Origin: Pelagibaculum spongiae
Lineage (GTDB): Bacteria; Pseudomonadota; Gammaproteobacteria; Enterobacterales; Pelagibaculaceae
Length of the DNA: 64,000 nt
Direction of reading: 5' to 3'
Assembly (NCBI RefSeq): GCF_003097315.1
Contig: NZ_QDDL01000006.1
Coordinates: forward strand, 186,001-250,000
Shown here: positions 9,646 to 19,026 of the stretch, piece after piece
Numbering within the stretch: the first letter of the stretch is position 1
Layout of the letters: each line of letters starts with the position of its first letter
Notes under the pieces: generated by a model
Databases searched by the model: none
Seen by the model: only the letters and a program-made list of their open reading frames with translations
Told to the model about the DNA's origin: nothing
Program-made: the position numbers and the translations under genes

Positions 9646-9720
9646 TGATATATAAGTAAATGACCCAGTTAAGATCGGATATAAATGAAAACTAATATTT
9701 GAATTGGTTCTCATTTATTA
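9646..9720. repeat. Pilin-upstream repeat copy 2
   Basis: Counterpart of 8930-9006, about 50 bases upstream of the intact pilin start. The hairpin is retained as AATGA-a-AAC-t-AAT against ATT-g-GTT-c-TCATT, with one G-U wobble and one A-C mismatch when read as plus-strand RNA. Because the arms have changed while pairing largely persists, it may be a functional regulatory structure or operator; this is inference. Confidence 0.55.
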
Positions 9721-10014
9721 CCTGCGAACGGTTTTTTTAGGTGCTTAAAGGGAATTGGGTCGCGAAATGTTCAGATCTACGGTAAAGAAAAAGGAACTAG
9801 TCGACATAGTGCCTAGCTAATAAATTAAAAGCAGAGTTTTACTTTGAATATAAAAGAGTAAAAAAGGCGGGATGGATCATTGAAGCCAACGCTGTAAGAG
9901 ATCGCTAGAAGTGAAAATGGAGGGGCTGAACCGGAGATCGCTAGCTTGCTATTCCTTCAGCAAGCCAGCAAATGAAAAGGGGGGAATCAGCCGGTCAGCC
10001 CCATAAACCGGAGA
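9721..10014. other. Intergenic region between pilin and fadL
   Basis: No gene is visible. A short direct repeat, GAGATCGCTAG, occurs at about 9898 and 9931, and GGGGCTGA-CCGG-like stretches occur near 9923 and 9988-10013. The last may fold as a GC-rich hairpin just past the fadL stop and could end fadL transcription, but it lacks a clean T-tract. Confidence 0.35.
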
Positions 10015-11769
10015 TTAGAATCGGCGGTTATATTGAATGCCTACCAAGTAGGCGGTGGACTTAAATGTGCCGCTCGTGGTGTGGTTGTTAGTAGTCGTAG
10101 TAGGAACAAGACCAACGCCTTGGTAATCACTTACGTCAAGACCTAGGTCTGCTACGATATCCGATACAGCCAATACTGGTGCAGGTAAGTCATTTCCACC
10201 ATAGTCGTTGTAATCAACTCGAGAATCTTCAAAAGCGATCCATGAGAAGCCAAAGTCGATGGTTTCGTTTTTACCGAGCATGTAATTAGCACCGAAAGAG
10301 AAAACCTGGCGATCTGAATCGGGTAAGCCTGGGTTGCGCTTTCCTTTGGGCGAAGGTGACTGGTCGATGGCATAGCCTGCTCTGAGGCTTAAGCGAGGCG
10401 TATATTGAAATTCGCCACCTAGGGAAAAACGCCATACATCTTCAAATGCAAGTACGGCAACACCATCTTTAAGTTGATTATCAAAATTGATTTGCAGATT
10501 TTGTACCGCAGACCATTGTGTCCAGGTTAAGTCAGACATTAATGATAAGCGATCATTTAATTGATGATAAGTATGAAAGGATGCAACGGCAGGCGTGGTA
10601 AATTCTAAATCAGCTTCACCGTCAGTAAATAGTTGATCAGAAAGGAGTGTGTTAACAATTTCTGCCACTTGTAACCCGTTTACTACAAGGTTAACTGCAT
10701 CATTTCCTAGAAAAACACCGTCTTTGTCTTCGAGAGCTTTTTGATGGGCTTTTTCGTTAACAGTCCAGTCGGTTTCTACCGTTAATTCATGAACAATTTT
10801 TGAACGATAACTTAGACCAAAACGTTGTCCGATCCATGGCTCATACATCATGCCCATATTGAAACCAAAGGCGACATCGATACCTTCGATATCTAGCCGA
10901 CTATCATTTTCATAGTTATTGGTTTCAACTAAGGGTGACAGAGCGTCATTAACCTTGGAGGTCAAACCATCTATCGCATTGATTGCAAATCCCAGTTGAT
11001 CTTTTGCACCTGAATTTGCACATGCTGCATCAAACGTGAAACCTTCATTATTTAATGCCAAAGGATTAAAATCGTTTGATAATGCGCAGCTGGTGCTTTC
11101 AGAAATTCGGTTAGCGAAGATTGCTTTTAAATCCCGACCTGCTGTATTTACCGTGCCAGTAACACCGGCGATTAAATCAGTGGCGCGAGTCATTTTAACT
11201 GACATCACTTCAGCAGTGGCACCAAAACCAAAAGAAAGCTGGCGGTTAAATTTCCAAGCAATAGAAGGGTTAAAATTCAGTGCTGCAATTTGAGATTCGG
11301 TACCGTCATATCGGCCAATCCAGTTATCGTTGAAATCACCTTGAATGGCGTAGGGTGCATCTATAGCCAAACCGAAAAATAGATCATCACTAAATTGATA
11401 ACTGACATAGGTCTGCGGAATCGGTGTTGGTTTTACTGGGTCTCCCGCATCGCCACCCTCAATAGGTGTGCCGCCCTGATCATGGTTATAAACAGTAGTT
11501 GAGCCATCATTCTCAAAATCGATGCTGGCATCTGCCACCAACATTGCACCGGCAACTTGCAAGCCTGTGAAACGGGTTAAACTGGCAGGGTTAGCATATT
11601 GCGCACTTGGGTCATGAATTGCTGCGGCGTTTGAGTTGGCAGTACCTAGCGCACTAACGCTCATTGATGGTGTGGCGATACCTGCGGCATGGGCAACTTG
11701 AGTTTGTAACAGGACCAGTGAAATAGCACCGGCAATAGAAGATAAAGAATAACGTACAACTGATTTCAT
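10015..11769 (-). CDS. fadL: FadL/OmpP1-family outer membrane long-chain fatty acid transporter
   Basis: Outer-membrane beta-barrel for uptake of long-chain fatty acids or other hydrophobic molecules. The 584-residue product has a signal peptide (VLLQTQVAHA, cleavage near residue 29) and the FadL-type plug start AGIATPSMSVSALGTANSNAA, with NPASLTRF and the GLAIDAPYAI segment, then alternating barrel strands ending in GIQYNRRF with a C-terminal Phe as expected for BAM recognition. It is longer than E. coli FadL because of loop insertions (a glycine/aspartate-rich loop near residues 87-110 and a cysteine-bearing loop near residues 225-250). It is monocistronic and divergent from nothing nearby. 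Substrate specificity is not evident. Confidence 0.88.
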   Translation of the reverse strand: MKSVVRYSLSSIAGAISLVLLQTQVAHAAGIATPSMSVSALGTANSNAAAIHDPSAQYANPASLTRFTGLQVAGAMLVADASIDFENDGSTTVYNHDQGGTPIEGGDAGDPVKPTPIPQTYVSYQFSDDLFFGLAIDAPYAIQGDFNDNWIGRYDGTESQIAALNFNPSIAWKFNRQLSFGFGATAEVMSVKMTRATDLIAGVTGTVNTAGRDLKAIFANRISESTSCALSNDFNPLALNNEGFTFDAACANSGAKDQLGFAINAIDGLTSKVNDALSPLVETNNYENDSRLDIEGIDVAFGFNMGMMYEPWIGQRFGLSYRSKIVHELTVETDWTVNEKAHQKALEDKDGVFLGNDAVNLVVNGLQVAEIVNTLLSDQLFTDGEADLEFTTPAVASFHTYHQLNDRLSLMSDLTWTQWSAVQNLQINFDNQLKDGVAVLAFEDVWRFSLGGEFQYTPRLSLRAGYAIDQSPSPKGKRNPGLPDSDRQVFSFGANYMLGKNETIDFGFSWIAFEDSRVDYNDYGGNDLPAPVLAVSDIVADLGLDVSDYQGVGLVPTTTTNNHTTSGTFKSTAYLVGIQYNRRF

Positions 11770-12061
11770 AAGTTGCGCCCCCCCAGGCTACAACCCACCT
11801 CTATATTGAGGCAGAGCTTTATTGTTATGGTTTTTGCTGTGGCAGTTGAAAAGCTTTCCGTGCTTTGTGAACCATGCTACGTGTCGAATCTGAGGGGGGG
11901 TAGCGAAAACACTAGTATGTCTGGCAGATATAAGGAGCATGTTGTTACAGCACGGAACAAACAGAAAGGTTGGTCAGGTAGACCTGTAATGTAGATGTTG
12001 TGGCGCATCTTTAATGGGGAAGCAAGCCGACAATCATTGAAGGCTTGCTAAAATCAATGGT
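11770..12061. other. Intergenic region between fadL and crp/vfr
   Basis: Contains the fadL promoter on the minus strand and the 3' side of crp/vfr. A run of G near 11893 and the C-run near 11775 stand out. I see no gene, and no clear TGTGA-N6-TCACA Crp site. Confidence 0.35.
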
Positions 12062-12694
12062 TTAGCGAGTCCCGTAAACCACCATGGTTTTTCCCTTGGC
12101 AGTAATTAGGCCCCGGTCTTCCAGTTCTCGAATCACTCGACCAACCATTTCGCGAGAACAACCCACAATACGACCTAGTTCCTGGCGAGTGACTTTGATT
12201 TGCATGCCTTCGGGATGTGTCATGGCATCGGGCTCTTTGCAAAGCTCCATTAAGGTTGCTGCAACACGACCGGTGACATCAACAAAGGCTAGATCAGAAA
12301 CTTTCTGACTGGTTTTCTTTAAGCGCAATGCCATTTGTGATGATAAGCGGAACAAAATAGAGGGATCTTCGTTTACTAACTGGCGAAACCGGGTATAGCT
12401 AATCTCAGCCACTAAACACTCTGTTCGGGCTTTGATCCAAGCGCTTCGGCCATCTGAGCTTTCAAAGAAACCCATTTCACCAAAAAAGTTACCTTGGCTT
12501 AAATAGGTGAGAATAATTTCTCGGCCATCGTTTTCTTCCATCATTACCGAAACTGAACCGCGAATGATGTAGTAAAGCGTATCGGGTTCGTCTCCAGCAC
12601 AAATAATCGTAGTCTTTGGCGGGTATTGCTTTCGATGACAGTTCTTTAGGAACTTCTCGATTGTTTCATCTGGTGCAGGGGGTTGAAAAAGCAT
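12062..12694 (-). CDS. crp: cAMP-activated global regulator Crp/Vfr
   Basis: Catabolite activator-type transcription factor of 210 residues. The cyclic nucleotide-binding domain shows GEMGFFESSDGRSAWIKA, close to the E. coli phosphate-binding cassette with its Arg-Ser pair, followed by the dimerisation helix and a winged helix-turn-helix (TRQELGRIVGCSREMVGRVIREL). In Pseudomonas the orthologue is Vfr, which controls virulence and twitching genes. The neighbours osmC (yhfA type) and speD match known crp/vfr neighbourhoods. It probably regulates carbon use and type IV pili here too, but no target sites were identified with confidence. Confidence 0.95.
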   Translation of the reverse strand: MLFQPPAPDETIEKFLKNCHRKQYPPKTTIICAGDEPDTLYYIIRGSVSVMMEENDGREIILTYLSQGNFFGEMGFFESSDGRSAWIKARTECLVAEISYTRFRQLVNEDPSILFRLSSQMALRLKKTSQKVSDLAFVDVTGRVAATLMELCKEPDAMTHPEGMQIKVTRQELGRIVGCSREMVGRVIRELEDRGLITAKGKTMVVYGTR

Positions 12695-13185
12695 ATCTGA
12701 GTCCTAAAGTGCCTGAAAATTCCTTCTACCAAAGCGTAGAGCAGAGCTGACTAAGCTGCTGATTGATCGTCAATCTTTGGCTATTGGTCACACAATGATT
12801 AATCGGATTAAGAGGGTAGTACTGATAATTTTAACGCCTGACTACTTTACAACAAATAGCAGCAGGTTGGACTTAATATGATGGATAAAGTTGCGGTAGG
12901 CTGTGAGTTGATTTATAAAAAACATTTTTAGCTAATAAAGGGTCTGTATTCATGCTTAAACGCGCGTGAATACCTATAAACTATAAATACGACAGATTGT
13001 TTTGTTGGTGAATGTTTTTTAATAAATAATTTATCTGTGATATTTATCTTGAGATTAAACTTAATGGCTCGGGTATAACCCTGCATCTTGAGCTGAACGG
13101 GGTATATGTTACATTGCGAGCCTATTCCAGAGATAGGTTTTCAATAACAAACTGGAAGCAACTTGCTGTAATCAGAGGTAGATCT
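12695..13185. other. Intergenic region upstream of crp/vfr and osmC
   Basis: About 490 bases holding two divergent promoters. AT-rich; TGTGAGTTGATT near 12900 and CTGTGATATTTATCTTGAG near 13035 resemble Crp half-sites, but neither has a convincing partner half. No ORF of note. Confidence 0.35.
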
Positions 13186-13614
13186 ATGAATGTAAAAGTC
13201 GATTGGTCTGGGAATATGACCTTTACCGCAACATCCGGTAGCGGACACCAAGTGTTAATGGATGGCCCGCCAGCAGCTGGCGGAGAAAACAAAGGTCCGC
13301 GGCCGATGGAAATGATGCTGATGGGCATGGGAGGCTGCACCTCATTTGATGTTAAAGCAATGCTCAACAAGTCTCGTCAAGATGTCACTGGCTGTGAGGT
13401 AGAGTTGCAAGCGGAGCGTGCTGATGCAGTGCCGGCGGTTTTTACTAAAATTCATTGCCATTTCAAAGTAACCGGCCGCAATTTGAAAGAAGCGCTGGTT
13501 AAAAGAGCGGTGGCCCTGAGTGCTGAAAAATATTGTTCCGCTTCGATCATGTTTAATGATGCAGGCGTGGAAATCAGTCATAGCTATGAAATTCATCAGC
13601 AAGATCTAGCTTGA
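13186..13614 (+). CDS. OsmC-family protein, YhfA type
   Basis: Thiol-dependent peroxidase fold protein of 142 residues. The two family cysteines are visible in GMGGCTSFDV (Cys51) and EKYCSAS (Cys117). I start it at the ATG at 13186, preceded by AGAGGTAG, rather than at 13114; the shorter form, beginning MNVKVDW, matches the family. The YhfA subgroup is found beside crp in enterobacteria and vfr/speD in pseudomonads, as here. Hydroperoxide activity has been shown for OsmC and Ohr; for YhfA-type members the substrate is unclear. Confidence 0.9.
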   Translation: MNVKVDWSGNMTFTATSGSGHQVLMDGPPAAGGENKGPRPMEMMLMGMGGCTSFDVKAMLNKSRQDVTGCEVELQAERADAVPAVFTKIHCHFKVTGRNLKEALVKRAVALSAEKYCSASIMFNDAGVEISHSYEIHQQDLA

Positions 13615-13799
13615 TTGGGTAGCTGATCACTGGCAGTAAAAAAACGCGATTTTTTGCAAGGCCGGTGATAAGATTCGCGCCATGCCTGTCAGTGCGTTGG
13701 ATGGTGCCCAGTCTGACTGCAGGAACTCACTAATTTTATTGTCAAATTCAAACATGTTGCCCGGCTCAAGCACCAGAGTTTTGGGCAGGAGAAGTAGCC

Positions 13800-14609
13800 T
13801 TGGCAAGCGGTAAAAAAGTGCAGCTGCTGGGTTTTAATAACCTAACTAAAAGTCTCAGCTTTAATATTTACGATATCTGTTATGCACAATCTCGTGCCCA
13901 TCGACAGGAATACATCGAGTATATTGATGAAGTCTATAATGCTGAGCGATTAACCCAGATATTGACCGAAGTAACCGATATTATCGGTGCCAATGTTTTA
14001 AATATTGCTCGCCAAGATTACGAGCCCCAAGGTGCCAGCGTTACTATGCTGATTTCTGAAGGGCCAGTTGATGCCAAACCATTTGCCGATGAAAAGCCAG
14101 GCCCGTTGCCTGACTCTGTTGTTGCGCACTTGGATAAATCACATATTACGGTTCATACCTATCCAGAAACCCACCCTGATAATGGTATTTGTACTTTCCG
14201 TGCCGATATTGATGTATCTACTTGTGGTGTTATTTCGCCCTTGAAGGCATTGAATTATTTAATTCATTCCTTTGATTCAGATATCGTAACCACCGATTAT
14301 CGAGTACGTGGCTTTACTCGAGATGTCGAAGGGAACAAGCATTATATCGACCATGAAATAAATTCAATTCAGAACTTTATTGCTGAAGATACCCGCGATA
14401 AATATCAAATGATAGATGTAAATGTTTTCCAAGAAAATATCTTTCATACCAAAATGTTGTTAAATGAATTTGATTTAAACAATTATTTATTTGGTAGTGG
14501 CGCTGATGAATTCACGCCTAAGCAGCGCGATCGAATTCGCCAACTGTTAAGGCATGAAATGCTCGAAATTTTCTATTCTAGAAATATGCCGCTAAATAGT
14601 AGCTTGTGA
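13800..14609 (+). CDS. speD: S-adenosylmethionine decarboxylase proenzyme SpeD (class 1A)
   Basis: Pyruvoyl enzyme producing decarboxylated SAM for spermidine synthesis. The 269-residue proenzyme has the self-cleavage site [13 protein letters not shown]: Ser114 in KSH becomes the pyruvoyl group. The conserved STCGVISPL segment follows. The start is a TTG at 13800, supported by CAGGAGAAG a few bases upstream and by the family N-terminus [14 protein letters not shown]. It is the long bacterial class typical of gammaproteobacteria, and lies downstream of osmC. A strong hairpin terminator follows at 14627. No speE is seen beside it. Confidence 0.96.
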   Translation: MASGKKVQLLGFNNLTKSLSFNIYDICYAQSRAHRQEYIEYIDEVYNAERLTQILTEVTDIIGANVLNIARQDYEPQGASVTMLISEGPVDAKPFADEKPGPLPDSVVAHLDKSHITVHTYPETHPDNGICTFRADIDVSTCGVISPLKALNYLIHSFDSDIVTTDYRVRGFTRDVEGNKHYIDHEINSIQNFIAEDTRDKYQMIDVNVFQENIFHTKMLLNEFDLNNYLFGSGADEFTPKQRDRIRQLLRHEMLEIFYSRNMPLNSSL

Positions 14610-14626
14610 TTTTTTATTGTGACTTT

Positions 14627-14656
14627 AAAAAAGGCGAGAATTTTCTCGCCTTTTTT
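14627..14656. terminator. Bidirectional terminator between speD and the convergent small membrane gene
   Basis: AAAAAGGCGAGAA against TTCTCGCCTTTTTT forms a perfect GC-rich stem with T-tracts on both strands, placed exactly between the convergent gene ends. The stop codon of the minus-strand gene overlaps its edge. Confidence 0.88.
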
Positions 14657-15050
14657 ATTTCTGAATCGGTTTCAATAATAATGCAGAAAAATAGCTGACG
14701 CTAAGCGCTAAGATAGGATTGGTGATTGAAACCAGCATCCAAAGCCACACCCGTCTATTAAGCTTGTGGATAATAATTGCCAGCACAACATAGTAAGAGA
14801 TAACAGAGAATCCAAACAAGATCATAAGATAGATTCTGGGAAATTTTTCGATAACTGAAGTATCAAAAACAACAAGCGCTGGCATGGCAACTATTAACAA
14901 TAAAATTAATGTTAATAAAACTCTTCCTAACAACAAACCTTCTATATGAGGTTGCTGCTGTTGGTTAATAAGGCTGGCTGGAGAAATGCTATTTAAAATG
15001 GCTGGTGAAGTATTGAAAATAGAAGGCTCGATACGCATGGGTTTATTCAT
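14655..15050 (-). CDS. Small hydrophobic membrane protein, paralogue A
   Basis: I do not recognise this family. The 131-residue protein has a short polar N-terminus (MRIEPSIFNTSPA after an alternative start at residue 5) and about three transmembrane segments: LLLGRVLLTLILLLIVAMPALVV, YLMILFGFSVISYYVVLAIII and the C-terminal ISNPILALSVSYFSALLL-like helix. The motif HKLNRRVWLWMLVSI between segments is shared with the neighbour at 15201-15599, as is the N-terminal MRIEP and the C-terminal ALLLKP, so the two are a tandem duplication. No signal peptide or enzyme motif is seen. Confidence 0.7.
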   Translation of the reverse strand: MNKPMRIEPSIFNTSPAILNSISPASLINQQQQPHIEGLLLGRVLLTLILLLIVAMPALVVFDTSVIEKFPRIYLMILFGFSVISYYVVLAIIIHKLNRRVWLWMLVSITNPILALSVSYFSALLLKPIQK

Positions 15051-15200
15051 GGCGGTTTATACCTCTAGTTTAACTTATCAGAAATATTAGCCTTTTTTGA
15101 GTATATTTAACAATTTTTAGTCAGAATGACTACACTTTTGCTGATGATTTTCAGCGTTGTATCAAGTTGGTTAGTTAACTATTTAAAAGCTTCTTTGTTA

Positions 15201-15599
15201 TTAAGATTTTTTCTGTGCTAACGGTTTTAAAAGTAATGCACATATAAAAGATATAGTGTAACCAGCAAAAGGAATGCCGATTGATATAAGCATCCACAGC
15301 CAGACGCGTCGGTTTAGTTTTTGAAATATAATGCCTAATAGTGAAAAGAATATTACTGAAGAAATAATAACGAGTGAATATAGATAGAGTTCAGGTAGTC
15401 GCTCTGTCAGTGGGTAACCCTTAAAAAGCAAAGCCGCAACGGCAAGCGGGAATGCCCAACATAATATAAGCAAAAGTTTGGCGGTAAAAAGACCTTCCAA
15501 CTGAGGTTGAGCGCTATTGAGACTGCTGGGAGCAGAATATAGTGACTTTTGATTTTCAGGAGCGAGTTTTTCTTTGTAAAAAGTTGGCTCGATACGCAT
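15201..15599 (-). CDS. Small hydrophobic membrane protein, paralogue B
   Basis: Paralogue of the preceding gene, 132 residues, unrecognised family. It shares the start MRIEP, an N-terminal PQLEGL-F/L segment, the internal QKLNRRVWLWMLISIGIP and the C-terminal SFICALLLKPL. Three hydrophobic segments are predicted by eye (LLILCWAFPLAVAALLF; LYSLVIISSVIFFSLLGIIF; AGYTISFICALLL). The identical spacing of features in both copies argues that they are real genes; they may form a hetero-oligomeric inner-membrane pair. Confidence 0.7.
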   Translation of the reverse strand: MRIEPTFYKEKLAPENQKSLYSAPSSLNSAQPQLEGLFTAKLLLILCWAFPLAVAALLFKGYPLTERLPELYLYSLVIISSVIFFSLLGIIFQKLNRRVWLWMLISIGIPFAGYTISFICALLLKPLAQKKS

Positions 15600-15642
15600 T
15601 TATTAATTCCCAATGATATTTATGATATTACTAAGTTTATTT

Positions 15643-16311
15643 TTAAGGCTTGCGTAGAATAACGACATCATTGCCAATAATTTCTAACCCAGCCCCCAAT
15701 TTTTTTGCCAGCCATTCAAAAGTCTCTCTGCTGTAAAAACAAATATGAGTCGGGTCAAGAATGTAATGCCAGCGGCTAAAGGCTTGCTGATCTGTTGCTA
15801 GCTTGGTCATTAAGGCTAGTTGGCCGCCAGCTTCTAATAATGACCATAATTGTTTAACAACCTGCTCCGGTTGTGCCAGATGTTCAATCACTTCTGTTGC
15901 GGTAATAAATCGGTACTGCTGTTGTAACGGGTCGACTAGTTGGCTGTCCGGAAAATAATATAAATCATATAACGAAATATTATGCCCAGCTTGTTCAAGC
16001 ATTTTGGCCAATGCAGGCCCGGGGCCGCAACCAAACTCAAGACCCTTAGAATTGGGTTCTAGCTGGGCTAGCAAAGGATCTGATAGCCGAGAAAGAAATT
16101 TACGATACCCTAGGTCGAAAGGGTCGTTTTGATGCAAATCATAGAGAGCTTTTTCTTGCTGACTATTTAGATGAAATTTACTAGGTACAAATATTAAGCT
16201 GCATTGTGAGCAGTGAAGATATTCTCTGAGTTGCTCGGGCAATGGGCCGGGATGAAGGTCGGTATGAAACAGCGAAGATTCTGTACAATGGCATAATGGA
16301 CAGCTATTCAA
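15643..16311 (-). CDS. Class I SAM-dependent methyltransferase with N-terminal zinc-binding motif
   Basis: A 222-residue methyltransferase of the Methyltransf_23 type. The N-terminus has two CxxC pairs (CPLCHC and CSQC), probably a zinc ribbon. The SAM site is LEFGCGPGPAL, with ATEVIEHL as the post-motif typical of UbiG/COQ3-like folds. Genes of this architecture often act on sugars or small molecules, but nothing here identifies the substrate. It is convergent with nothing close and divergent from the DUF3047 gene. Confidence 0.82.
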   Translation of the reverse strand: MNSCPLCHCTESSLFHTDLHPGPLPEQLREYLHCSQCSLIFVPSKFHLNSQQEKALYDLHQNDPFDLGYRKFLSRLSDPLLAQLEPNSKGLEFGCGPGPALAKMLEQAGHNISLYDLYYFPDSQLVDPLQQQYRFITATEVIEHLAQPEQVVKQLWSLLEAGGQLALMTKLATDQQAFSRWHYILDPTHICFYSRETFEWLAKKLGAGLEIIGNDVVILRKP

Positions 16312-16435
16312 GGTCGCTCCAGACGGTGGTCAGAAAAGAATCTATTCTATACTCAAGCCGCTTCAAGGTGTGATGCTGTCTTGGTATTCAATCGGTTGGT
16401 TGTTTAGTTAATCTGCAACATATAAAGGCAGCAAT

Positions 16436-17107
16436 ATGAATCTGCGGTATACCTTAAAAATATCAGCTTGTGCATTAGGGCTTTGTTGGAGTTTGCTAAG
16501 TGTTAGCGCTACTGCCGAAGTCCTGTTAGATCCGATGCAAATGCAAAATTGGGAAGTTCATGAATTTGTTGAGGGCACCCGATATATTGCCCGTCAAGAA
16601 GATCAGCAATCGATGTTAATGGCCAATACCAAACATGGTGCCGGCGGCTATGGGCTGGAAAGATCGCTCAATATTCGTAAAACGCCATGGTTGGTCTGGC
16701 GTTGGAAGGCCGATAAATTTCCACAGGTTGATGATGAGCGCGTTAAAGCTGGAGATGATTTTGTTGCCAGGGTCTATGTGATTAAAAAAGGGCTGTTTGG
16801 AATTTTTGGCACCAAGGTTATCAACTATGTATTTTCTGCCAAGCAACCCACTGGCAGCCAATGGATAAACCCGTTTACCTCACGCGCAGTCATGATTGCT
16901 GCTAGTGGCAATGACTCGCCTAAAGGTGAGTGGATCGAGGTGCGGCGAAATTTAATGCAAGACTGGCAAAAAGTGTGGGGCGAACAGCCAAAATCGCTGG
17001 ATGCTATTGCCATTATGACCGATGCCGATAACAGCAAAAGCGCCGCAAGAGCTGTTTATGGCCCTATAATGCTGACCTCTCAAGTTGCTAACGGAGTACA
17101 GAAGTGA
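16436..17107 (+). CDS. DUF3047 periplasmic protein
   Basis: Secreted protein of 223 residues with a signal peptide (LGLCWSLLSVSATA, cleavage near residue 27). The mature part carries the DUF3047 pattern: WEVHEFVEGTRY, RWKADKFP, DDFVARVYVIKK, the NYVFSAKQPTGS segment and the late IMTDADNS. Function of the family is unknown; it is a beta-rich, periplasmic domain. Its stop overlaps the GTG start of the next gene by four bases (GTGA), so the two are translationally coupled. Confidence 0.85.
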   Translation: MNLRYTLKISACALGLCWSLLSVSATAEVLLDPMQMQNWEVHEFVEGTRYIARQEDQQSMLMANTKHGAGGYGLERSLNIRKTPWLVWRWKADKFPQVDDERVKAGDDFVARVYVIKKGLFGIFGTKVINYVFSAKQPTGSQWINPFTSRAVMIAASGNDSPKGEWIEVRRNLMQDWQKVWGEQPKSLDAIAIMTDADNSKSAARAVYGPIMLTSQVANGVQK

Positions 17108-17490
17108 GCAGTCATCAGCATGATTTAAAACGACTACAGCAGCAATTGACCGAATTTCGAGACGATCGAGATTGGCGGCAATTCCATACGCCGAAAAACT
17201 TAACTGCAGCATTGGCGATTGAAGCTGGTGAACTACAGCAAGAATTATTGTGGTTAAATGATGCACAAGTAGAACAGACCTTGCTAGAGCCAGAAAAACG
17301 AGAAGCGATAGCCGATGAAATGGCAGACGTTCTCGCGTATCTTCTTTTATTATCAGATGTTACCGGTATTGAATTATCTGCAGCATTGGATAAAAAAATC
17401 ATTAAAAATGCACAAAAATATCCAGCTGACAAATGTCATGGCAGTAGTGAAAAATATCATGCCTACAAAAATCTCAAACCAAAAAAATAA
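17104..17490 (+). CDS. MazG-like nucleotide pyrophosphohydrolase (dCTPase-like)
   Basis: Small 128-residue all-alpha NTP pyrophosphatase related to RS21-C6/XTP3-TPA, which removes non-canonical dNTPs. The acidic metal-binding pattern is visible as IEAGELQQELLW (E-x-x-E/E) and later DEMADVLAYLLLL (E-x-x-D), with KKIIKNAQKYP after it. It starts at a GTG that overlaps the DUF3047 stop. Functional linkage to DUF3047 is not obvious. Confidence 0.87.
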   Translation: MSSHQHDLKRLQQQLTEFRDDRDWRQFHTPKNLTAALAIEAGELQQELLWLNDAQVEQTLLEPEKREAIADEMADVLAYLLLLSDVTGIELSAALDKKIIKNAQKYPADKCHGSSEKYHAYKNLKPKK

Positions 17491-17677
17491 CCTTACAAAT
17501 AAAATGCCGCGATTAGTTTATTTGAAATGAATCTTTCGCGGCGTACTTTCCCTTGACCGGCATCAATCTCACCCCTGTGATAATTCTCTCATGCCTAATT
17601 AGTTGATCTATTCCATTGCCGGTAAGTCTGGTGAGGGAGACCCTTGCGCTAATAAATTGAGAATTGGGTCAGGGCAG

Positions 17678-19018
17678 ATGAATCTGATTGAGCAAGTCAG
17701 GGATGCAGGTGTTGTCGGTGCCGGCGGTGCAGGCTTTCCTACTCATGTCAAACTCAACGCTAAAGCCGAGTATTTGATCGTCAATGCAGCAGAATGTGAG
17801 CCGCTATTGGAAACTGACAAGTTTCTAATGCGCCAGAATGCTGATGAGATGATTGCTGGTGTATTGCTGGCAAAGCAGCAAGTACAGGCTTCTAAAGCGG
17901 TTGTAGCACTGAAGGCAAAATATAAAACTGAAATTGCGGTTCTTGAAGAATCGATCGCTCGATTAAATGCCGATGTAGAGATTTTCGGTATGGATAATTA
18001 TTATCCAGCGGGCGATGAACAAACCATGGTTTATGACGTCACTGGAAGAACCGTTCCGCCTGCAGGTATTCCGTTGCAAGTGGGCTGTGTGGTTTCCAAT
18101 GTCGGTACATTAATCAATGTGTTCCGTGCTAGCCAGGGAAAATCAGTTACTCGTAAAATTATTACAGTGGTTGGTGAAGTTAAACAGCCTCGGCTGATTG
18201 AAGCACCTTTAGGTATGACGCTGGCTGAATGTATTGAAGCAGCAGGCGGCTCAAAACTGGAAGATTACGCGGTGATTCGCGGCGGCCCTATGATGGGACC
18301 GATTCTCTATAAAGACCAGCTAGCAGAGTTAACCGTCACCAAAGCTGACGGTGGTTTGATCGTTCTACCGCGTGATCATTATTTGGTTTTGCGTAGCGAA
18401 AGAACGCCACAACGTATTCTTAAAGAAACCTTGTCGGCATGTATCCAGTGCGGTTTTTGTACTGAGCAGTGCCCGCGTTTCCAGATTGGCCATGATCTGC
18501 ATCCACATAAAATGATGCGGGTATTAGGCCGAGTTGAGGAGTATACCCAGGAACATCAGGAAGCTTTATTGTGCTGTGCTTGCGGCATTTGTGAGCTGAC
18601 GGCATGTCCTATGGATATTTCACCTCGTCAGGTCAATCTGATTATTGCTGACGAATTACGCAAAAAGGGTATTCGTTATCAAGCGCCAGAAACAGACAAG
18701 CCAATAACCGGTCGTGAAGGTCGTGATTTTAAGAAAATCCCACCAGAGCGTTTAATTGCACGTATCGGTTTAAGTCCTTATTACCATCAGAAATTGGCCG
18801 ATTATCTGCCGCTGTATAGTCAGTCGGTAGAAATTTCACTGAGTCAGCATATTGGTGCGCCATGCCAAGCTGTTGTCGCTGTCGGTGATCAGGTTACTGA
18901 AGGTCAAATGATTGGACAGGTACCCGCAGAAAAGCTGGGTGCACCGGTTCATGCAAGTATTAGTGGACGTGTGACCGCCATTGAAAATGGTGCAGTTCGT
19001 ATTTCCGCGGAGGCATAG
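17678..19018 (+). CDS. pduS: BMC-associated cobalamin reductase-like flavoprotein PduS
   Basis: RnfC-like electron-transfer protein that, in propanediol-type microcompartments, reduces cobalamin for reactivation and may pass electrons to the shell. The protein has a glycine-rich nucleotide site (GVVGAGGAGFPTHVK, residues about 11-25), an NAAECEPLLETD flavin-region motif, a SLBB-like region, two 4Fe-4S motifs (CIQCGFCTEQCP and CACGICELTACP) and a C-terminal barrel-sandwich domain. I start at the ATG at 17678 (MNLIEQVRDAG); a TTG at 17603 would add 25 residues with no family likeness. pduT follows 8 bases later, as in pdu operons. Confidence 0.9.
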   Translation: MNLIEQVRDAGVVGAGGAGFPTHVKLNAKAEYLIVNAAECEPLLETDKFLMRQNADEMIAGVLLAKQQVQASKAVVALKAKYKTEIAVLEESIARLNADVEIFGMDNYYPAGDEQTMVYDVTGRTVPPAGIPLQVGCVVSNVGTLINVFRASQGKSVTRKIITVVGEVKQPRLIEAPLGMTLAECIEAAGGSKLEDYAVIRGGPMMGPILYKDQLAELTVTKADGGLIVLPRDHYLVLRSERTPQRILKETLSACIQCGFCTEQCPRFQIGHDLHPHKMMRVLGRVEEYTQEHQEALLCCACGICELTACPMDISPRQVNLIIADELRKKGIRYQAPETDKPITGREGRDFKKIPPERLIARIGLSPYYHQKLADYLPLYSQSVEISLSQHIGAPCQAVVAVGDQVTEGQMIGQVPAEKLGAPVHASISGRVTAIENGAVRISAEA

Positions 19019-19026
19019 GAAATAGT

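Noticed and set aside
12695..13185. Candidate Crp operator sites
   Set aside because: Only half-sites were visible; the symmetric partner is missing.
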